Assembly: GCA_949152475.1 (NCBI GenBank) | Contig: OX424559.1 | Location: 34,269,119-34,333,118 of the forward strand | Direction of reading: 5' to 3' | DNA from: Terebella lapidaria | Lineage: Eukaryota; Annelida; Polychaeta; Terebellida; Terebellidae | Length of the DNA: 64,000 bases | Part shown: positions 62,501 through 64,000 of the stretch, piece after piece | Numbering within the stretch: position 1 is the first letter of the stretch | How the letters are laid out: the number at the start of each line of letters is the position of its first letter | The notes under the pieces: model-generated | Database searches by the model: none | What the model was told of the DNA's origin: nothing | Seen by the model: the letters and a program-made list of their open reading frames with translations, nothing else | Position numbers and translations under genes: made by a program

Positions 62501-63995
62501 CAGCTGCACACGTCACACTCACATTTGTACCTTCCACAACAGAGATAGGACCGGGCTTGTCCAGAGAAATACCCACAGGGCCGTCTGAAACATCATTCAT
62601 TGCGGATATAATATTACTTTGTTCAATGTCCCAGGTTATGGCCGACACATGTAAACACGGACGATATTTATCACCCATTTGTGTGACAATGCATACATAT
62701 ATTCTTGATAAACAAAAGTTTATTCCAAGCTTTGTTAATCTGGGCCGATAATCATGTCAAGTTTTCACTTACACAAGACAGTGATCCTGAGGTTACCAGA
62801 CACTGCCGCATCCCCAGCATTGTTGGTCCCTCGACAGTCGTAGTCTCCACTTGCTTGTCTCCTTTCTGCATCAGAAGCTGAGGAGTTGCACTGGAGGGTG
62901 CTTGTTGTGATGGTATATTTACCCTCCTGTCTGCTGTTGTCAGGTGCCATCTGCACACCCCGAGGGAGTGTCGTGTTCCCCCCGTATGTCCACGTCACCA
63001 TTGTAGCAGTAGGTCTGGCTTTGACTTCACACTTCAGGGAGAGTGGCGAGTCGAGGATGACTTCCACAGGAGAAGTCGGGAAGGAGTGGATACTAGCAGG
63101 TTCTGTAGAGTTTGACATCATATAAGGTGAAATATATCGATTACACGTGTGTAATACTTATCGTTTCCATTGGACACATCTCACCCACCATGGACAATGA
63201 CGGATATCTCTGAGGATTGTCCAACACCAATCGTGTTATCAGCCTGACATCTCCAGGCGCCATCATGGTCTGTCACAGTGACGTCAGTGACTCCGAGTGT
63301 CGGGACGTTTGTTGTAGGTGTAGCTGTCCGGGTTACCAGTCTGGTCAGTGGACAATTCACAGGTCAGTTCCAGAGATTCTCCGGTCACCACAGGGTTAGG
63401 AGAGGCTTGGAGTGTTGGGCTGCCTGGTCCGTCTATTTGTGTATAATCGTTGAAGGTTAAGTATTATTTTGTATTTTTGTCCATGAAAGCGTTCTGTTTC
63501 TCTATTATTATGCATTCACGTTTTAGGTCTGTGATATACGGGTAGTGAGGTACGTAGATGAAAATAAACGGGTGCATGTTAGATACTCATACCAGGTTCA
63601 TCAAATGGAAACGTATATGCACATGTGAAATATCATTTATTTTGAGTGGATTCTATCAATAATTTTCGAATGGCAAATATATTTTAAAATCTCACACTGT
63701 ACAATGAGCGTGATACTGGCAGAGCTCTTGAGGGTAGAGTTGGATTCCTGGGCTGTACACGTGTAGACTGCCCCGTTATCCTGTCTCTCTAGCGGGCTGA
63801 TAACGAGCTTGTTGCCGTCCGTCTCGTGTCTGTCTCCAGGTAACGGGGCATCATTCCTTGTCCACGTGCACGTCATCACCACGGGAACCAGTCCCGGGGG
63901 TATGGAGGCGCTCTGGGCCGAGCACGTCAGAGTGACACTCTCTCCCTCCTCCGCAGTCGGGAAGGCAGGGGATATTGTTGGAGTTGCTGGAGGCA
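59587..63995 (-). CDS. IgSF gene C: transmembrane Ig/FN3 receptor, eleven exons in window, 5' end beyond it
   Basis: Exons on minus: Ig 63696-63995, Ig 63189-63432, Ig 62773-63102, Ig 62327-62584 (VTCAADCSPVCSYTWTR), Ig 61676-61942, ANPF...NWTF Ig-like 61269-61595, FN3 60785-61093 (GYHGGANQTFVLKY), FN3-like 60325-60594, transmembrane 59987-60102 (IVGCVVGVVVAAVLITVLVV, LWKRG), tail 59849-59911 and 59587-59736, stop at 59587. All junctions have ag/gt and consistent phase. The tail has PHYENTGM, IMYENFGM and EKQYDVLIG: two YxN motifs of the GRB2-SH2 kind and one ITIM-like site. Compared with gene B it has two additional Ig exons. The 244-nt exon has one base too many (other phase-1 exons are multiples of three), producing a stop. 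The signal peptide and V-like exons should lie past 64000. Recognition or adhesion function is inferred. Confidence 0.8.
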
Positions 63996-64000
63996 CTGCG

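Overview
The window is animal genomic DNA: AT-rich, with short GT-AG exons, poly-A-tailed LINEs, a Helitron-type element, MITEs and satellites. Nothing bacterial is present. Repeats rich in 'aaggtcaaggtca', and the repeat 3' ends that fold as 'ggttagcggaccaaaggtcc', remind me of mollusc genomes. I therefore lean to a lophotrochozoan, probably a mollusc. That is recognition from memory, not proof.

The host genes are a cluster of immunoglobulin-superfamily (IgSF) receptor paralogues built from symmetric phase-1 exons: signal peptide, a V-like domain, several Ig domains, an Ig-like domain with an ANPF...NWTF core, an FN3 domain, a second FN3-like domain, a transmembrane exon and a short tail with tyrosine motifs. 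Four are visible. Gene 0 (minus, V-like exon only) runs off the left edge. Gene A (minus, 9319-13900) is complete and intact, 634 codons. Gene B (plus, 17105-57778) is divergent from A and has been shattered. Gene C (minus, 59587-63995) is convergent with B and continues beyond the right edge. Gene B looks dead: one Ig exon is split by a 9.9-kb insertion, its FN3 exon by a 26.5-kb insertion, and it shows a GC donor and an AA acceptor where the paralogues have GT and AG.

The rest is mobile and repetitive DNA. Left of gene A lie a hAT-like element with an 8-bp target duplication (3636-4844), a foldback (6647-6745) and a repeat carrying a ~140-bp tandem array (6898-8690). The first insertion in gene B (19721-29578) is bounded by imperfect inverted repeats. 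It holds a decayed P-element/THAP9-like transposase (minus) and several nested MITEs, one with Transib-like features (27587-28346). The second insertion (29991-56518) starts with the oligo-T tail of a decayed L1/Tx1-like LINE (minus) and is flanked by a 58-bp direct duplication of the exon. Inside it are a 340-bp satellite, a (TA)n tract, a RING-finger ORF, G-rich and GCGTCA minisatellites, a two-finger C2H2 gene, a 3.7-kb inverted-repeat-bounded satellite rich in TGACGTCA, a foldback, a coiled-coil ORF with a homopolymer frameshift, and a decayed Helentron (45661-54313). The Helentron has a DUF6570-like N-terminus, OTU protease, HUH Rep, Pif1-type helicase and an EEP endonuclease, and is itself interrupted by an L2/CR1-like LINE inside the OTU domain.

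The protein families are known. The points most worth following are the IgSF cluster and how gene B was destroyed, the element with palindromic termini at 27587-28346, and the unexplained small ORFs (coiled coil, RING, C2H2) inside the second insertion.
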